A stretch of 34,183 nucleotides of DNA from CAYMWF01 sp964394085 [NCBI: uncultured Gemmatimonadota bacterium] (GTDB taxonomy: Bacteria; GCA-2686955; CAYMWF01). The stretch covers positions 1 through 34,183 of the forward strand of contig CAYMWF010000051.1 of the NCBI GenBank assembly GCA_964394085.1, written 5' to 3'. Within the stretch, counting starts at the first letter, position 1. Each line of letters starts with the position of its first letter. Under the pieces are notes generated by a model. The model was not told the DNA's origin, searched no databases, and saw nothing but the letters and a program-made list of their open reading frames with translations. Below, one piece after another: positions 32,311-34,183 of this stretch. The position numbers and the translations under genes were made by a program.

Positions 32311-34005
32311 CTATTTTCTCAGTTCATTGATAGCCGCGAGATTGTATTCGCACTGTTCGCGGAACCGCTCTATTTCAGCTTTCCGGCGGGCCGCGCTCCA
32401 GCCCAGGAGAGCGCCCATGATGATGGCAGCACCCTCCGCCGCTCCCGCCCCGAGGTTCCGGTCTTTCAGAAAAGCACTGGTTCTTCGCAGGAAAAAATCG
32501 TCCAGATGACTGCAGCTTTCTTCTTTAACCGCATGAACGAGCTGGGTCTTGAGGACCGGAAGCTCCGGCAGGAACCTCTGGAGGAGCGATTCGTCTCCAC
32601 CGGCGGAGGCGAGAACCCGGTCCCTGCCGGGACCGTAAGTTTCATCCAGGTAGTCGATCACGGCGTCATCCAATCCTTCCGGCGGGACATAATCGACTTC
32701 GCCGGCGGAAGCATCCTTTGATGCCGCGCGTTTTTCGACCAGCGACAGATTGCGGGTGGAACTCAGCCTGAACCTGTCGCTATCATGCAACCTTGCCAGC
32801 GAATGATCGAGGATTTCAGAGGCCATCTTGCGGTAGGTGGTCAACTTACCACCTGCGATTATGCTCATGTTCCCGGCGATATCGATTATCCGGTGCTCCC
32901 GGCTTACCTGCGACTCGGGGATCCCTTCCTGGTTGAGAAGCGGGCGAAGCCCGGAATATCCGCTGATGATATCCCGGCCCTCGAGCGCCGCGCCGGGGAA
33001 GAAATGGTTCACATGTTCCAGGATATATTCAGCATCCGCCCTGCTGACGGACACTTCGTCCACCGGTCCGTCGAAATCGGTATCGGTTGTTCCCGCGATT
33101 ACGGTATCGCCCCAGGGAATACAGAACAGGATGCGGCCCTTGCCGTCGAGGGAAGGCATCACCACGGTATTCCGATTCCTGATCCGGCGGCGCGGAAGAA
33201 TGAGATGCGATCCTTTGGTGGGCCTTAGAAGAGGCCGTTTTTTCGCGGATCCCCTGGAAATCAGGCCGTCCGACCACGGACCGCACGCACCTATTATATA
33301 CCTTGCCCGGATCTTGAACCGCCTGCCGGTTTCCACGTCGGTCGCCCTGACCGCGGATATCCTGCCCTCGCCACGTTCGAACCCGGTAACCTCGACCCGA
33401 TTCAAGGCTGATCCCCCCGCCCGGACTCCCGATTTCACACTCTCGACAGTAAGCCTGATATCGTCGGTAAACGAATCGTAATAAAGAACTCCCCCCAGTA
33501 TCCCGGCTCCGTTCACGGCCGGTTCGAGGCTGGCGATATCTCCCGCTGTCAGGGGAGTATGAGCCCGGTGGTTTCTGAACAGCGCCAGGAAATCGTAAAG
33601 CAGCAGCCCGGCCCGAATCTTGTAGAGTTCGAATTTCGACTCGGAAAAAACCGGGAAGAGGAAAGGGATTGGTGTAACCAGGTGCGGAGCGATCGATCTC
33701 AGGATACGACGCTCGGACTGGGCTTCGAAGACGAGCTTGAAATCGAGTGTTTCGAGGTACCGGAGTCCACCATGGATCAGTTTCGAGGAGCGGCTGCTCG
33801 TACCCCAGGCGAAATCGTTCTTTTCTACGAGGGCGACGCGCATACCTCTCAGGGCTGCGTCGCGGAGTATGCCCGCGCCGGTTATGCCCCCACCGATCAC
33901 GAGAAGATCCAGTTCTTCACCGGACAGAGTTTCGAGATTCGCTGCCCGGTTACGCGCGTCGAACCCGCCTGTTGTTTTTTCCTGGGCGGAAAGTTTTTTC
34001 TTCAT
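32311..34005 (-). CDS. glpD: FAD-dependent glycerol-3-phosphate dehydrogenase
   Basis: GlpD oxidises sn-glycerol 3-phosphate to dihydroxyacetone phosphate at the inner face of the membrane and passes electrons to the quinone pool. The 564-residue product has the FAD-binding IGGGITGAG (37-45), ALVEKNDFAWGTSSRSSKL (58-76), IHGGLRYLE, TKGSHLILPR, FCIPWGDTVIAGTTDTD, YSGLRPLL and IAGGKLTTYRKMA blocks, all in the usual order. The C-terminal DAO_C domain is present, so it is full length. ATG at 34005 has only a weak GAAAG site. Neither glpK nor glpF is in the window. The gene could supply DHAP from glycerol phosphate released by lipid or polymer turnover. Confidence 0.95.
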   Translation of the reverse strand: MKKKLSAQEKTTGGFDARNRAANLETLSGEELDLLVIGGGITGAGILRDAALRGMRVALVEKNDFAWGTSSRSSKLIHGGLRYLETLDFKLVFEAQSERRILRSIAPHLVTPIPFLFPVFSESKFELYKIRAGLLLYDFLALFRNHRAHTPLTAGDIASLEPAVNGAGILGGVLYYDSFTDDIRLTVESVKSGVRAGGSALNRVEVTGFERGEGRISAVRATDVETGRRFKIRARYIIGACGPWSDGLISRGSAKKRPLLRPTKGSHLILPRRRIRNRNTVVMPSLDGKGRILFCIPWGDTVIAGTTDTDFDGPVDEVSVSRADAEYILEHVNHFFPGAALEGRDIISGYSGLRPLLNQEGIPESQVSREHRIIDIAGNMSIIAGGKLTTYRKMASEILDHSLARLHDSDRFRLSSTRNLSLVEKRAASKDASAGEVDYVPPEGLDDAVIDYLDETYGPGRDRVLASAGGDESLLQRFLPELPVLKTQLVHAVKEESCSHLDDFFLRRTSAFLKDRNLGAGAAEGAAIIMGALLGWSAARRKAEIERFREQCEYNLAAINELRK

Positions 34006-34183
34006 ATCTTTCGTTCCGGATAGGCCCGGAGTTAAACACTCGGGGTTTTGGATGAACCTTCTTGATTCTTCCTGACGATTCGTAATAACAAATCATCCGG
34101 AAATCGGGCTCCCGAAGACGTCTTGTCTTCGCGGATAAGCTGCGAACGCGAAGCGGTCGCCGGCTTCACCCGTCAGAAAAGAC

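Noticed and set aside
34006-34183. Possible 3' end of a minus-strand reading frame entering from the right edge (about 29 codons to a TGA at 34093-34095).
   Set aside because: Too short to recognise, no family similarity visible, and the same stretch could simply be the glpD upstream region.

Overview
The window carries about 25 protein-coding genes on a GC-rich bacterial chromosome and is densely coding on both strands. I see no rRNA, tRNA, CRISPR array, insertion sequence or phage gene. The organism is probably an uncultured diderm near the FCB-group candidate phyla (Krumholzibacteriota, Eisenbacteria or Latescibacterota type). This is an inference from three things: a secreted protein ending in a PNPFNPS-type FlgD-like sorting domain, several large secreted hydrolases, and the housekeeping gene complement. 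No phylogenetic marker settles it. Starts are mixed ATG/GTG/TTG, usually behind a clear GGAG or AGGAGG site.

Layout, left to right. (1) 11-1636 (+): a secreted beta-propeller protein flanked by two FlgD-like Ig domains, convergent with a sigma-54 activator (1652-2998, -) that has a degenerate N-terminal domain. (2) purM (3211-4254, -), with inverted repeats downstream and a TTGACA promoter overlapping the next gene. (3) 4436-9067 (-): a five-gene surface-polymer locus. In transcription order it holds a TagF-like polyol-phosphate transferase, a CDP-alcohol phosphotransferase, a LicC/PntC-like nucleotidyltransferase, a Bcs1-type cytidylyltransferase-reductase fusion (CDP-ribitol synthesis) and a GT29 sialyltransferase-like enzyme. 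This is the most interesting part of the window. (4) 9304-11073 (-): a conserved two-domain protein of unknown function after a PfkB-family sugar kinase. (5) 11354-16283 (-): a tight operon folK - deoxynucleoside kinase - panB - panC - short glmU - LytR_C membrane protein - rsfS, behind a good promoter. It combines cofactor and nucleotide synthesis, envelope precursor supply and ribosome control.

(6) 16528-19047 (-): a secreted penicillin-amidase-family Ntn hydrolase, divergent from a NIF3-family gene (19356-20102, +). (7) 20147-21685 (-): a UbiA-family prenyltransferase with an extra N-terminal membrane region. (8) 21839-23291 (-): an AT-richer P-loop ATPase (Sll1717-like) broken by a +1 frameshift, preceded by a 520-base spacer with hairpins. 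(9) 23812-28280 (+): an S9 peptidase, an ABC ATPase and an ABC permease. They meet a secreted metzincin protease (28461-29483, -) at a strong bidirectional terminator. (10) 29750-32251 (+): a secreted GH15-like six-hairpin glycosidase, convergent with glpD (32311-34005, -).

The recurring theme is the cell envelope and extracellular degradation. There are five predicted exported proteins or enzymes, an ABC exporter, GlmU, LytR_C, and the CDP-ribitol/TagF/GT29 locus. The last suggests a teichoic-acid-like or capsular polyol-phosphate glycan, which would be unusual for a diderm of this kind.
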